The notes: generated from the sequence alone by a model not told the origin. A stretch of 64,000 nucleotides of DNA from Isoetes taiwanensis (GCA_021234155.1 JAJEKV010000005.1:25063584-25127583); one strand, 5' to 3'; positions 1 through 10,513 are shown, counted from the stretch's first letter. Numbers and translations are program-made.

Positions 1-538
1 TTTTAATTCTTGCTTTCATTCCCAAGAGAAGAAAAGCACTCTGCAATTCATCTGTACCACCATAGCAGAGTTGCAACTTTTTGAAGATCAAGTAGAAGAC
101 ATGCATTTTCTTGTTTTGGCGATATCTCAAACCTTTGCACTATCACTTCATCTCCATTGCACCATCATCCTATCATATTCACACTCACTTCTGCTTTTTC
201 TCACTCATTATATTCCATTCACATCATTTCATCACCACATTCACACTCATTTCATCGACATTTGCACTTTACACTCTTATTTTATCATGATTCCCACTTA
301 GACATCTTGGTACAAAGTTAAAGATCCCTCTAGTTATTTATTTCTGACATCATATGGCTGAGGGGACCAGCCTTTTTCTTGTTTTGGCGAGATGTTGCCC
401 CCAAAGGGCAACATGCTAATTGTGATCTATGGATTCAAACTAGGTCAACTTATCTTGGAATACCAGGTCAAAGTTTGGAAGATTCTTGGCACTCAACATT
501 GATATGAAGGTCAAAGGATGTTCATTCTTCAAGTCACA
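1..538 (+). other. LTR-retrotransposon-derived flank, no gene
   Basis: No convincing gene is visible. At 357-373 a purine-rich motif, GGCTGAGGGGACCAGCC, matches the motif before the gypsy-type LTR at 23,558, and both are followed by a short inverted repeat (GTTGCCC...GGGCAAC here, TGCTGCC...GGCAGCA there). I read 1-370 as the 3' end of a gypsy internal region and about 389-538 as the start of its LTR. The LTR-like text appears to resume at 16,461 (GTTTGGAAGAC motifs in the same orientation), which would make the block between an insertion. The similarity is by eye. Confidence 0.4.
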
Positions 539-546
539 TTAGGGCG

Positions 547-1135
547 GATTTGGGGTCTCAAAATGGCCTCCTATCAGCCATTCCACGTCATATTTCCGCT
601 CCTTTTTTTCCATGCCACCTAGGATACCAAACTCTCATAATTACAGATTTGCTTGGAATATTCTTCCGGAATAAGGGGAATTGCACATTCATGGCGCCAT
701 ATGTATTTAATTATGTTGGTTGTCAGACGGACTGATGCAACACGTGGCGCTTCTAAAATGCCACTTGCATTATAGCATACCGGCAACTCATGACGGTGTC
801 TCTTGGTTTGTCAGATACCAAGCGTGCGCGTCACCGCCTTCTACATTTCAAAATTTGAATGTGTAGGTTGAAGCTTTGTATCAGATCAGGCTTTCATTTC
901 GAGGCGCTGCGGCTGCGCCTTAACCGATCTTCACTTCATCCTAATACAGGCTTCCCGCCCCCTACAATTCGAAATTTGAATTTGCTTAATGTATAAAAGC
1001 ATGGATTGTAGGAGAATGGACTTTTCTATTTCCATATGCACGTTGCAAATTTCAAAAACGAAGTTAGTACGGACGTTCGGCTCACACGGGTTTAATTGTG
1101 TTGGGGCATAAAAATACCACACCTTCATTTCAACC
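547..1135 (+). repeat. 0.6-kb direct repeat, copy 1
   Basis: This block is repeated at 2,621-3,232 with small indels. Shared stretches include GATTTGGGGTCTCAAAATGG, the ACACGTGGCGCTTCTAAAA segment, the GGTGTCTCTTGGTTTGTCAG segment and GTATAAAAGCATGGATTGTAGG near the end. Each copy lies upstream of a plus-strand gene (acidic protein here, transposase-like gene after copy 2), so it may be a duplicated promoter or subterminal region. The TATAAAAG motif at about 992 is a plausible TATA box. Confidence 0.7.
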
Positions 1136-1349
1136 GCGGCTTAACAAAGATGGAAGTTGCTTGTTGTCAAATTAAACTTAAACACAAGTGAGGTCGGCAC
1201 TTACGTGGTTTTCTCGAGGAGGGTTTGGAGTGTTTTTTTTTTAAATCCTAATTATCGACATAGTGTGACGTAGCATCTTGGTATTAAATAGTATGTTAAA
1301 TTTGAATTATATCGGTGTTCATTTTCAGGTTAAACTCAAATCATATAGG

Positions 1350-1493
1350 TTTAGGAATAAGGTTAAAAAAGGAAGATATTGGATATTTAGGAATAAGGTT
1401 AAAAAAGGAAGATATTGGATATTTAGGAATAAGGTTAAAAAAGGAAGATATTGGATATTTAGGAATAAGGTTAAAAAAGGAAGATATTGGATA
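1350..1493 (+). repeat. four perfect tandem copies of a 36-bp unit
   Basis: Units start at 1,350, 1,386, 1,422 and 1,458 and begin TTTAGGAATAAGGTTAAAA. They are identical by eye, implying recent expansion or slippage. No spacers separate the units, so this is a minisatellite and not a CRISPR array. Reading frames running through it are repeat artefacts. Confidence 0.9.
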
Positions 1494-1666
1494 TGGCTCA
1501 AATTTGAGATATGCACATAATGGCATGTAATGATGGTTGATAGGACTGGAATACTAATCATTCCTACGATTTTCACGCCTAATCTAATCAGATATCTATT
1601 CCAGCCTAGATTGGCCCCATTCTCCCCCAATCTCCGCCCACCGCCCAATTTCTCTAGTCCATCGCC

Positions 1667-2086
1667 ATGAAGAGATCAGCTACGGAAGAGCCGGAGGTGT
1701 CCTCCAAGAGGCTTATTACGGCCTGGAAGAGGTGTTCCCCCCTTGATTGCCTCCACGCCCACGGTTCTTGCTCGAATGCCTCTGATTCCTTTGATTCCTC
1801 TGATTCCTTTGACGAGGAATCAGAGAATGAGGAATCAGAGGAAATTTCGGAGCAGGAGTTCATCACAGGTGTTCTTGAAGGCTGGATAGGAGATTCTTCA
1901 GAGAATGAGTGGTCTACCGAAGGAGAAGAAGCCGAAGATGATGAAGAAGTTGAAGACGAATCCGCTGACTTCGAGGAGCTCATGGCGTTAGTTCATGGTA
2001 CATGCATGTTTTCTTTCTTTTCTTAAGCATTCAACTAACGGTTATTTCTTATTTTTTTTTTTGCAGATGGTGAAGCAGATGAATGA
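1667..2086 (+). CDS. small acidic Ser/Glu-rich protein, two exons
   Basis: I do not recognise this gene. Exon 1 (1,667-1,997) starts at an ATG and encodes an N-terminus MKRSATEEPEVSSKR followed by a Ser/Asp/Glu-rich middle with repeats such as SDSFDSSDSF. A canonical GT-AG intron (1,998-2,066, 69 nt, with a T-rich tract before TTTGCAG) joins exon 2, which ends the protein after VHDGEADE. The product is about 116 residues, strongly acidic, with no membrane segment or cysteine motif. It lies 0.5 kb downstream of the first 0.6-kb repeat. The splice sites and intact frame argue that it is or was a real gene. Acidic low-complexity proteins can be nuclear or chromatin partners, but that is a guess. 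Confidence 0.55.
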
Positions 2087-2620
2087 AATTTGTTAGGGCA
2101 GAGCACCTCTTATTTTTTTTCCTTGTTCTTAGCCTCCAGCTTGCCTCCAGCTTCTTACCATATGACTGCAAGCCTCCGGGCTTTTTCGTTGTGAATAGTT
2201 GAAGCCTCCGGGCATTTAAATTTACAAAATGATGTTTTGATGTAAAGCCATACGGCCATAAAAAATTTTGAATGTAAAAAGTTTTTGCTTCTAATTCCAT
2301 TTGAATACCTAACTTGTTTTTTTACTGTACATGTGTTACCACTCTTAAGTACATAAGTCATTATCCCTTTTCAAAGAGCATATTATTTTTCAAGAAGGAT
2401 CACACCCAACGAATAGTACATATGCAACAAAAATGGAACACACTAAATTCGCATCGTGTGATCCACTTTCTTATTTGTTGTCAAATTAAAATTAAACACA
2501 AGTCCCTCATCAATAGTCTCCCATTTGCATATAAAATATCTATCATTCCAAGTTATATTATGTTTTATGAACTAAAATGGCCTCCTATCAGCCATTCCAC
2601 GTCATATTTCCGCTCCTTGG
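2087..2620. other. non-coding spacer with partial element end
   Basis: No gene is seen. At 2,461-2,515 a short stretch (TTGTTGTCAAATTAAA) repeats the sequence at about 1,160. From 2,574 a partial copy of the element terminus (AAAATGGCCTCCTATCAGCC) precedes the fuller copy at 2,631, giving a 58-bp tandem duplication. Confidence 0.6.
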
Positions 2621-3232
2621 GATTTGGGGTCTCAAAATGGCCTCCTATCAGCCATTCCACGTCATATTTCCGCTCCTTTTTTTCCGTCAGATTTGCTTGG
2701 AATATTCTCCCAGGATAAGGGGTATCGCACATTTATGGTGCCATATGTATTTAATTCTGTTGGTTGTCAGACAGATTGACGCAACACGTGGCGCTTCTAA
2801 AAAGCCACTTGCATCATGACGGTGTCTCTTGGTTTGTCAGATACCAAGCATGCGCATCACCGATTCTTGTCTTGCCCTATTTTCATTTAGAGTCCATGGC
2901 CATACAAGCTTCCCGCCTTCTACATTTCAAAATTTGAATGTGTAGGTTGAAGCTTTTATCAGACTTTCGTTTCGAGGCGCTGCGATTGCGCCTTAAAAGT
3001 TCGTAACCGGGATCTTTACTTCATCCCAATACAGGCTTCCCGCCCCCTTACAATTCGAATTTTGAATTTGCTTTTGTATAAAAGCATGGATTGTAGGAGA
3101 GTGGACTTTTTGATTTCCATATGCACGTTGCAAATTTCAAAAACGAGGTTAGTACGGACGCTCGCTCAAAACGGCCGAATTAATTTTGGGACATACAAAT
3201 TGTACACCTTCATTTTCGCCGCGGCGATCCAC
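2621..3232 (+). repeat. 0.6-kb direct repeat, copy 2
   Basis: Homologous to 547-1,135 over its whole length, with an extra segment around 2,862-2,915. It ends about where the transposase-like gene begins. A TTGTATAAAAGCATGG motif at 3,074-3,089 is in the same place as in copy 1 and could be the core promoter of that gene. Confidence 0.7.
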
Positions 3233-4163
3233 GCTGTATGGAAGCTCCAAATGATGTGTGGATAAGGATCCAACCGACTCACGAATATGCTCCAGTCTTC
3301 AATCGCAAAAAAAGGAGGTCTAAAAATAAGAACTTAGACCTCGACATGTTTGCGCCTTGCGTGCTCAAAAAGTGTCGACATCCGGGCGGATGGCGGTTTA
3401 TATCCATTGGATCCGTTGAAAGGCAAGAAACCGTCATTTCGGGGACGTTTTAAGTTTAGTCCGATTTTGTGGTGACGGTAACTCGGCCTCTTGGGATATT
3501 GTGAGAGATTGAGAGAGGATGAAGTCATTCGAATCGAATACGATTTCCTTGAGATGAGCCGCTCCGATTGTCACAAGAGAATTATAACTTAAACCAAGAA
3601 ACTCTTTTTTCTCTCGCTTCATTACTCCATTGTGATGAAGGAAAGGAATGACGGCTTGGGAGGGAAACTTCTTTGAGATAATGAAGTGGACAAGTCCAAA
3701 TTGGTGATAGGGCACCTGCAAGAAAAGATCCAAGAGCTCGAAAAGAGCAAACTTTGGGCTTCAATGTAGGTTAAAGAATTTGAAGAAAACACCCCTTGGC
3801 TTTGGAGAAAAGGAAGAAGCACTATCGACCGATAGAGGAACCGAAGTTTGGATCAGGTGCATTCAGACGTTGTGGTCACGCCACAAGGTCCGCTTTTTTT
3901 ACAACACTAGCAAAGGCCAATTAAGATCCGGGGAAACTAGAAGCAATCTTGGTTACGTGAGTGAAGAACCTAGCGACAAACGGGGAGATAGTGGACATGA
4001 TTTGTCAGCCCTACAATGCTCCTCTCAAGAAGATGGTATTGGAAATGGTACTAGGAGAGATCTACAAGAAGTTAGAAGTTTACGGATGTACGTGCTGCTT
4101 GTGATGATGTAGGCATCGAGAGGGTTTGGTTACCGTTCTCTATTCAAGCCATTCCACGAAGCG

Positions 4164-4913
4164 TTGAAAAGAATGGGCACAAAAAAAGTATTCGCTCCAC
4201 GTCCACAAATTGTCGAGAATACAAGGGTTACTAGGACAAAGATGGTGTATGCCATATTAGGAGAGATGCACCACGTTGAATGTGCTGGTCCTGCCATAGC
4301 CATAAAAGATAAGAATGGCAAGGATTGTTGTGATATAGTTGGAATGAATGAACGCAATAATCTTTGGGTTGACCTGGTTACTCTCTTACAATTCCTTGTC
4401 AAATATTATGACTTAACAGTTGCAGAAACTAATGGTGAGATTGAAGTTTGCATAAAATTGGATGAAATGGAACTGACCAAGTTTGAGAAGTATGAGAGGG
4501 TATCCGTTGTCATCATGAATAGAGCAATTGAGAATGCAATTGCACATGCTAAATCAAAGAGCAACAAGAATAATAAAAAAGATGTAGAGGTGACAGACGA
4601 GGAGAAGAAGCGTGCCGAAAAATGGTTCTCATGTCAATCTGAAGATGACACCTGGTGGTTAGGTCTCTTTAAAGTTCAGAAACAAACCCACGAGGTATTG
4701 AAATGGGTGTTCAATCAAACTGACATCCTGAGTCTAATATCTAGATTCGAGGGAGCGGAAAAATTACAAGTAGATCACTATGGATCTTACAAAGTAATTT
4801 TTCACTTGGCGTCTGATTTAAAAACTGAGAAAGCAATGTACAACATAAGTGGAGGAGGACAAGGAACATGCAAAAGTTGTCTCAGATCGCAATCATGCAA
4901 GGAAGTCAAGTAA
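4164..4913 (+). CDS. longest open segment of the transposase-like gene
   Basis: This open frame of 249 codons is the best-preserved part of the decayed gene at 3,238-6,436. It includes VFAPRPQIVENTRVTRTK, NNLWVDLVTLLQFLVKYY, a lysine-rich linker (KSKSNKNNKKDVEVTDEEKK), WWLGLFKVQKQTHEVLKWVF and a C-terminal segment MYNISGGGQGTCKSCLRSQ with two cysteines that may be part of a zinc site. The ATG at 4,164 is merely the first in this frame. Homologous-looking text continues upstream in another frame, so this is probably not the true start. Confidence 0.5.
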   Translation: MKRMGTKKVFAPRPQIVENTRVTRTKMVYAILGEMHHVECAGPAIAIKDKNGKDCCDIVGMNERNNLWVDLVTLLQFLVKYYDLTVAETNGEIEVCIKLDEMELTKFEKYERVSVVIMNRAIENAIAHAKSKSNKNNKKDVEVTDEEKKRAEKWFSCQSEDDTWWLGLFKVQKQTHEVLKWVFNQTDILSLISRFEGAEKLQVDHYGSYKVIFHLASDLKTEKAMYNISGGGQGTCKSCLRSQSCKEVK

Positions 4914-5294
4914 TCGGGAAGATGTTTCAACCTTGTCCCTTAACCAAGCAAATGCTCCTAATAGAGGAGAAGAAGATCCCAAGTTCCATGGCATTTTCCC
5001 CATTCCATTAGAGAGGGTTCATATCTCAAGACTTTGCACTTTGTGAGAATCATCGACAAGATGATATTTTTGAGTCAGCAGATCGTGTGGAACATTTCGC
5101 ACAAGAAGAGAAGAGAGGAAGGAATTCAGAGAGTTGAACATGTTCTATCGAAAGGTGTTTGCATGGTGGCAATGTAAGATTAGAGCTCGATGAGAAACGG
5201 GCAGGAAGAACAAGTGTGCCTCGTAAGGTGTCAATTGGAGGGGTGAAAGCTCGACGCTTCATAAAGAATCATAGAGAGGCTCTGAACGGATACC

Positions 5295-5860
5295 CAATGT
5301 TGTTAAAAAATCCGTTTTTTATTTTTAAAGTACCTTTATAAAAATCCTCACGTTTTTTAAAGGATTTTTATGATTTGGTGTGGCAAAAAAAAAAAAAAAA
5401 TTGCACATTCTTTGCACTGCTTTATTGGACATATTTGCTACTGCTAGCATGCACATTTTGGCTACAAGTTACAAGACGTAGCATGCCAACAAGTGAATCA
5501 GAAGCTTATACTGCTATTAGAAAATATTAAGTTCAAGTACAAAGATATCATAGTTGTTTTGTGATGCAACTCTTAAGAAAGTTCAGGAAAACATTATATA
5601 GAGGTTAAGAAATGTAAGAATTCTATATGTGGGGATAAATAAGTTCAAGAATATCATATATTTGGATTAAAAAAATCACAGGCTAAGGATTTTTTAAGGA
5701 TTTTTAAAGATTCTTAAGGATTTTTAAGATTTTAAAGATTTTTAACGTATTTTATATGAAATACGTTTTTAAAGATTTTTTCCAAAAATTTTAAAAATCT
5801 TTAAAAAATCTTAAAAAACGTTTTTTAAATGTACGGATTTTGACGTACTTAACAACATTG
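5295..5860. mobile_element. 566-bp MITE with 8-bp target duplication
   Basis: Termini are a perfect 12-bp inverted repeat, CAATGTTGTTAA at 5,295 and TTAACAACATTG ending at 5,860. Both are flanked by CGGATACC (5,287-5,294 and 5,861-5,868). The interior is AT-rich and fold-back, full of AAGGATTTTTA and AAAAATCCTT blocks, with an ACGTATTTTATATGAAATACGT-type palindrome near 5,745. Removing it plus one duplication joins EALNGY to QMGEKVYEF in one frame. An 8-bp duplication suggests a hAT- or Mutator-type transposase acted in trans. Confidence 0.85.
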
Positions 5861-6480
5861 CGGATACCAGATGGGAGAAAAGGTCTATGAATTTGGAAAA
5901 TTGCTGGTTGATGCGGAGCAGACCGCATTTATGGCGCCTGCTCGGCATTGAGGAAAAAAAGCATGGGATGCATTGTCCGAATTGTTCCCATACATTCAGA
6001 GAATGGACCTCACAAGAGAAGATGCGTAAATGTTCGTGCAAGTTTAATAACAAATTTATTAAAGCTTTCATAGACGCATGGGGAGAGAGTGAAGTCACGC
6101 ACTACTTGCACATCTTTTGGGCTCATGCACCTTGGTTTTTAGGAAGTATGGAAGCCTAGCAAAGGTGGAGTGCACAAGGCATGGAGAAGTCGTGATAAAC
6201 AAGCTAAAATAGCCTTTCATCGTGAACACTCAAAGAGGGGGTGGAAATGTGGGAACCAACCCTCTAAGACGATGACAGAGTGGTTTTATAGAAGGGCGAT
6301 GGCTAACATCGACAAGAAGGTCGCTTTTAAGGAGCAACCCGTAAGTCGTAAACACCATTGGCATAATGTCAAGAGAAAACGGAAAGTTGCTTGGCAAAAT
6401 TCTAGGCCCCACTAGCATCGCAACGGTGGAGATCTAAGAGACAAAGAATCGGGTAAAGTATACTTGTAATGTGTAGCATG

Positions 6481-6619
6481 TTCACACGACCACTAAGTAC
6501 TTGCCTCCAACCTTGTTTTTAACTGTCAGCTTGGCGTCAGGTGATCTTATTTTATCATACCTACAATAGCGATTGGAGTTCGCTATTGCTTGCATTTATG
6601 TGGCTTCGCGTCGTGTGAA
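6481..6619. repeat. inverted repeat TTCACACGAC / GTCGTGTGAA
   Basis: Ten-bp perfect arms at 6,481-6,490 and 6,610-6,619 surround a 119-nt loop that holds its own 8-bp hairpin (AATAGCGA...TCGCTATT, 6,565-6,587). It is a member of the TCACACGACGC hairpin family seen through 16 kb. It lies between the transposase-like gene and the 3' end of minus-strand gene A. Confidence 0.7.
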
Positions 6620-6734
6620 GCTTTACAAGATAATAATAAAAAAAGGTTACTTTTGATTAAAGTTGTGAAAGATGTTACATTAAAAAACATGTTGCTCCAG
6701 TGCGAGCTCTTCTTCATTATCTTCATCATCATCA

Positions 6735-7171
6735 TCAGCTCCGCCCCTCGTCTTCGTCTTCATCTCTTCTCCTCAAGCGAGCAATCACCCTATCCAAACG
6801 TTCCTCCAATCTGTCCCACCATCTCTTTGTACATGTCCCGCTCCTGTTCCAATAGCACAACGTGTTCTTCTGCCTGAATTAGCAACCTCGTTGCCCTGCC
6901 ATAACCACCTCGGTGCAGTTGTTGGGGCATGTCATCCCCGTCGACCTTCTATTCAACCGCCTGATTTGCCTCTCTCTCCGGCTACGCTAAGCATGAGAAG
7001 GTTGAATTCATTCTCTTCTTCTTTCGCTGAATTGTGGCGTTTTTCCTTTAGAAGATCATCTTGCTCCTTCAACCTCTTCATTAGAACACCCAACACTATG
7101 TCAGAAGGGAGTTCTATCCTCTTGTGTTTTCCCTTATCAGCGATTGAGGATGTGGAGGCCATAGATGACAA
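6735..7171 (-). pseudogene. small coiled-coil protein gene A
   Basis: Unrecognised. From ATG at 7,171 (or 7,162) the product begins MSSMASTSSIADKGKHKR, then IELPSDIVLGVLMKRLKEQDD, the same motif as in genes C and D (ELP-x-N/D-I-x-L-x-V-x-K-R-F/L-K-E). After a frameshift near 6,955 an open stretch reads EEHVVLLEQERDMYKEM and then LEERLDRVIARLRRRDEDED, a heptad-like helix with an acidic tail ending at 6,735. The ancestral length is about 140 residues. The function is unknown. It looks like a nuclear or structural coiled-coil factor because of the basic N-terminus, which is inference. Confidence 0.5.
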
Positions 7172-7244
7172 ATGGGAGGGATGTTAAGATTATAGAAGTG
7201 AGGAGCAAAGACTCTAACCGGCAGAAGGAGCACAATGCAAGGAC

Positions 7245-7415
7245 CTCAATTTATACATATTAGCGCTTGAACATATTAAACACACGGCCAGTTGCCGCGA
7301 CGTGTCGGCCGGATTCTCGGCTTTTGTCCGCTAGAACACATTAATGGTACTGTCCGCTGGAACACATTAATAACCTTTAAAACCCTATGAAGGGTTTCGT
7401 TTCGTGTGATCTGTC
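7245..7415 (-). promoter_or_regulatory. promoter region of gene A
   Basis: On the minus strand a TATA-like GTATAAATT lies at 7,248-7,256, about 80 nt before the ATG of gene A. A half-copy of the hairpin motif (GATCACACGAAACG) lies at about 7,401-7,414. The order motif-TATA-ATG is the same as for genes C and D. Confidence 0.45.
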
Positions 7416-8990
7416 TTGTCATTAAAAATAGGAAACGTAATATTCGACACATTTGTCAAAAACTTTTCCCATTGAGAAATAAAACCATTACAAACATTAA
7501 AAAAAAAACGGGCCCCTCTAGGAGGAGCCCGATGCCTATGATCGCCGGGCAAGCTCTTCCTGGAGGGCAGTGATAATTTTTTTCTGCTCCTCCAACATGA
7601 ATATGTAGCATAATAACAAGGGGTTTTCTTTGTGTTTTTGTACGCTTTTCACTAAGGTTTTCCTATGATTTCGTGATGTATTCAAATGGATGTACTAATG
7701 CGTACATCTAGAGTGCACCATTTCTGAGCCATTCATTTTAGCCTTTTTTTTTTTCAATGGTCAACAACCAATGGCTCACAACAAAAGCCGGTTTTTCTTT
7801 GTGCGTGTGGTGCATAATGGTCAACAACCAATGGCTCACAACAAAAGCCCTTTTTTTGTGCGTGTGGTGCATAATGGTCAACAACCAATGGCTCACAACA
7901 AAAGCCCTCTTTTTGTGTGTGTGGTGCATAATGGGCACATGAAGGGCTTGAAGGGCGCATGTAGTGCAGTTTCCCCGCCGACAACACATTTCTTATCATA
8001 ACTTTTGATCCAGAGTTCTGTTTCAGATGATTTTTATTGCGTTAGAAAGCTCTCTCCGATATCTTTTTGATAGTGTATGATATGGATATGTTTGATTAAG
8101 TTATCTATGCTAAAACAGCAATTTTTCGGCCGGGTTTGGTAGGCTTTCACATCCTACCAGTTGATTAATACAGGATTGTGCTATTGGATATTGTTTTATG
8201 GCTCATTCCGAATGAAGCTTGCAAAAAATTACCATGCATTTTTAGATTTTGAGGCAGTTCTTAAGCAAATTCCAAGGCTTCTAGATCCTTGTGCTAACAA
8301 GCAGAAAAGTTTCCCACTTTAGTTTCTCACCACAAGAATCCATGGAGGCCAAAGGCTGCTGTTAAATTCCAGTTGAAAAATGTTTGTGTATGGGCGTTGC
8401 AAACTTTATGACTTTCAGAATAATGGGATCAATCTGCTCTATCTTTATGGTAACTTTTACTTATGTTCTATTTGTTTTATTGTGATGAAATTCAAAAGCT
8501 ACAGGTGATGAAAGCCTCAAATGAATTCTAGTTTTTTCTGGTTTGAATTCTAAAATTTATGTCACACCGGGGGTTGGCGTCCCTAAGGCCCCGAAGGGGC
8601 CAAAATTTTTTTTTTGCAACACAAACCATTAACATCCAACATATAAAAATTAAATCCCCCAACACATAACAACCATTGACATTATAACAACCAACACATA
8701 ACTACCATTGACATGAATTAACACAACCATTGGGTCCAACATATTTAAATTAAAATCCCCCTTAAACCCCCTTTGGTTTGGGTGCATATTCACACGGGGG
8801 GTGACTCCGGGCAAGGAGAGCTGTTGGATAGGCATATTCACCCCTTATTCCTTAATCTACACCGTACGTAAAGTTCCTTGTTTGTGGGGTATGCAAGTAC
8901 AAAAATTGCTATACTGTATAACAAGATTCACAAAATACTATAAGATTTCAAGCGGAATACTATATGGTGTTGATTTCGTACGTGCAAAAT
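7416..8990. other. gene-poor spacer
   Basis: No gene is supported. Visible structures are the tandem repeat at 7,757-7,935, a GGCCCC-gaa-GGGGCC hairpin at about 8,588-8,602, and AT-rich direct repeats (ACCATTGACAT and CAACACATAAC) at about 8,655-8,740. The stretch AAATCCCCCTTAAACCCCCT at about 8,753 resembles 16,036, hinting at a shared subterminal repeat. Confidence 0.6.
7757..7935. repeat. three tandem copies of a 57-60-bp unit
   Basis: Units begin ATGGTCAACAACCAATGGCT at 7,757, 7,817 and 7,874, each followed by AAAAGCC, a T-rich stretch and GTGTGGTGCATA. Frames on both strands run through the array and are artefacts of the repeat. Confidence 0.85.
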
Positions 8991-8994
8991 ACAA

Positions 8995-9462
8995 TTATGA
9001 GGGCTCGATTGCCTGCCCCGCAACCACGTTCTCATATTCCGCAACCTTATCTTCCCGCTCATCGAGTTGAGCTCGGGCAGCCTCTCCCGCTTCGATTGCG
9101 GCCCTAAGCCTCTCTTGGAGGTTATATCTCGTGGCGCGCAATTTGCGGTCTAAGACAGCCCGCTGATTGTTGCGCACTAAAATCACCTCCCTATAGAAGG
9201 CGGCCTTGTCCTCTGCCGCAACCAGCTTGGCGACGTCTTCATCATTCTTTTCTTTTAGAAGGCGGATCCGTTCCTCCGCCCAAAGACGTAATGTTCGAAT
9301 TTCCTTGACCGTAACTTGAGACAAGATCTCGGCGTAGGGATGGAACCGGAGCTGGAGGCCATTGAAAGTGATGGGAGAACACGAGAGATGGCCGAGGGCG
9401 ATGTGGTAGAACAGAGATGGCGGATAGGAGAAGACAAAGGCCTCCGACGCTTTATATAGAAA
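8995..9462 (-). CDS. coiled-coil protein gene B
   Basis: Unrecognised. The frame ending at 8,995 is open for about 150 codons upstream to about 9,462. It reads YAEILSQVTVKEIRTLR, then RLWAEERIRLLKEKNDED and a long Glu/Arg/Ala-rich helix (LQERLRAAIEAGEAARAQ) to AGQAIEPS. A start at the internal Met (9,324) gives 109 residues. No ATG is seen further upstream in this frame, although another frame has MASSSGSIPTPRS at 9,362, matching the MASSS starts of genes C and D, so a 1-nt frameshift near 9,330 is likely. A TATA-like CTATATAAAG lies at about 9,459-9,468. The strong heptad character suggests an oligomeric helix protein. Confidence 0.5.
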   Translation of the reverse strand, partial: FLYKASEAFVFSYPPSLFYHIALGHLSCSPITFNGLQLRFHPYAEILSQVTVKEIRTLRLWAEERIRLLKEKNDEDVAKLVAAEDKAAFYREVILVRNNQRAVLDRKLRATRYNLQERLRAAIEAGEAARAQLDEREDKVAEYENVVAGQAIEPS

Positions 9463-9827
9463 CTAGAGATACGTTGGAATCTACGGTTGCCAGAAAACCG
9501 ATAAAGTTGTGTAATAATCCCACGAGGCTTAAATTATAGCATGCAATTAGGCAACGGTAGCCTATGTTCGCATCATGGGATCCGCCATATCCTAGCCATA
9601 ATCGTATGCAGCCGCATAAAAAGACGGTGTTATTGTGGCGGCAAGATGCCACGTCCTTGGCATGACGTTGTCATCCACATGCCACGTATGTGAATAGACG
9701 TTGTATCCACATGCAAATTCGCATTTACCTGCAAGTTATCACATAATCTAGCTAGATATTTGTGTTACATATATTTTTCCATTAATAAATTAGGAATTTA
9801 TACATACAACGAGGTGTACGTTGTGGA

Positions 9828-9894
9828 GATCATACGACGCGAAATCCATTGATTGCTACCTAATTGCAAGCATGGCATTTCGCGTCGTGTGATC
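9828..9894. repeat. 67-nt hairpin, TCACACGACGC family
   Basis: Arms GATCATACGACGCGAAAT and ATTTCGCGTCGTGTGATC pair over 18 bp with one mismatch around a 31-nt loop. On the minus strand it lies just after the 3' end of gene C and a TTTTATTAAAAG tract. It is nearly identical to the hairpin at 10,672-10,739, including its loop. Confidence 0.85.
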
Positions 9895-9978
9895 TTTTAA
9901 TAAAACAAAACAAGAGAACAAATAGAAGCAAGAAATAGAGCAAATTTTTCTTTATAACAAAAAATATATATACAATGG

Positions 9979-10336
9979 CTAGGGATCTTCATGATCCTGT
10001 AGCTGAAGCCGTAAAGCTGCGTTCTCATCCTCCGCAGCTCGAAGCTTCTTCTCCATATCTTCTAGCGCCTGCGAAATATTGTGTGCGATTAAAATGCCTC
10101 GACCCTCTGACGGCTATTGGCCTCGGCACTGGTTAATGTTGCCGCTGAGCTCAAGGTCTCGCTCATGCAAAGACCCCTCGTGGAATTCTAACAACGTCCA
10201 CCGCCTCCATCTTCTCGGCGACGAGACGGCTGTTTTCGTCGTGAACTTCCTTGAACCTCTTTATCACCACAGCAAGGGTGATGTTCGCGGGCAGCTCTAG
10301 GCGCGGTCGCTTGCTGGAGGAGGATGAAGATGCCAT
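9979..10336 (-). pseudogene. small coiled-coil protein gene C
   Basis: From ATG at 10,336 the product reads MASSSSSSKRPR, LELPANITLAVVIKRFKE and VHDENSRLVAEKMEA, then goes out of frame with a stop at 10,163. The ancestral C-terminus is recoverable in another frame: LEDMEKKLRAAEDENAAL then LQLQDHEDP, stop at 9,979. It is a close paralogue of gene D, and the two units (hairpin, 3' region, gene, TATA, hairpin) repeat with a period of about 840 bp, so they are a tandem gene duplication. The first 12 residues carry a basic SKRPR cluster that could be a nuclear localisation signal. The role is unknown. Confidence 0.55.
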
Positions 10337-10419
10337 CGGAGGAGAAGGCGGAAGGCGGAAGGCGGAGAAGATGAGCGTAAGGCGGAAGAGGATCTGAGGT
10401 CGAAGGCAAGATAGAAGGT

Positions 10420-10513
10420 CTTCTATTTATAACGTGGATTTCGTAGTAGCTTGAGTCACACGACGAAGGATGCCGGTCGGGGAAAATGGACCGTTACTTC
10501 TGGCGTCGTGTGA
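10420..10513 (-). promoter_or_regulatory. promoter of gene C: TATA box plus hairpin
   Basis: On the minus strand the order is a hairpin with perfect 10-bp arms (TCACACGACG at 10,456-10,465, CGTCGTGTGA at 10,504-10,513), then GTTATAAATAGAAGACC with the TATA core at 10,424-10,431, then ATG about 88 nt further on. The spacing and TATA context match gene D almost exactly. Confidence 0.65.

Larger units (their letters stand above)
3238..6436 (+). pseudogene. decayed transposase-like gene, split by a MITE
   Basis: Successive frames read as one decayed protein: a basic N-terminus (NRKKRRSKNKNLDLDMF, 3,300-3,350), a coiled-coil stretch (HLQEKIQELEKSK, about 3,710), the long core at 4,164-4,913, then after the MITE MGEKVYEFGKLLVDAEQT (from about 5,872), ALSELFPYIQRMDLTRED (about 5,973-6,030), HYLHIFWAHAPWF (6,100-6,140) and a Lys/Arg/His-rich tail to about 6,430. 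The pattern of an acidic residue in IKLDEMELTK, a later QVDHYGSYK and a C-terminal YxHxFxxHxPWF helix resembles uncharacterised transposon proteins with an RNase H-like fold that I recall from invertebrates and seed-free plants. The family assignment is from memory. Several frameshifts and stops show it is inactive. Confidence 0.5.

Noticed and set aside
1350-1493. Possible CRISPR array of 36-bp repeats
   Set aside because: Units are directly contiguous with no spacers and the window is plant nuclear DNA, so it is a minisatellite.
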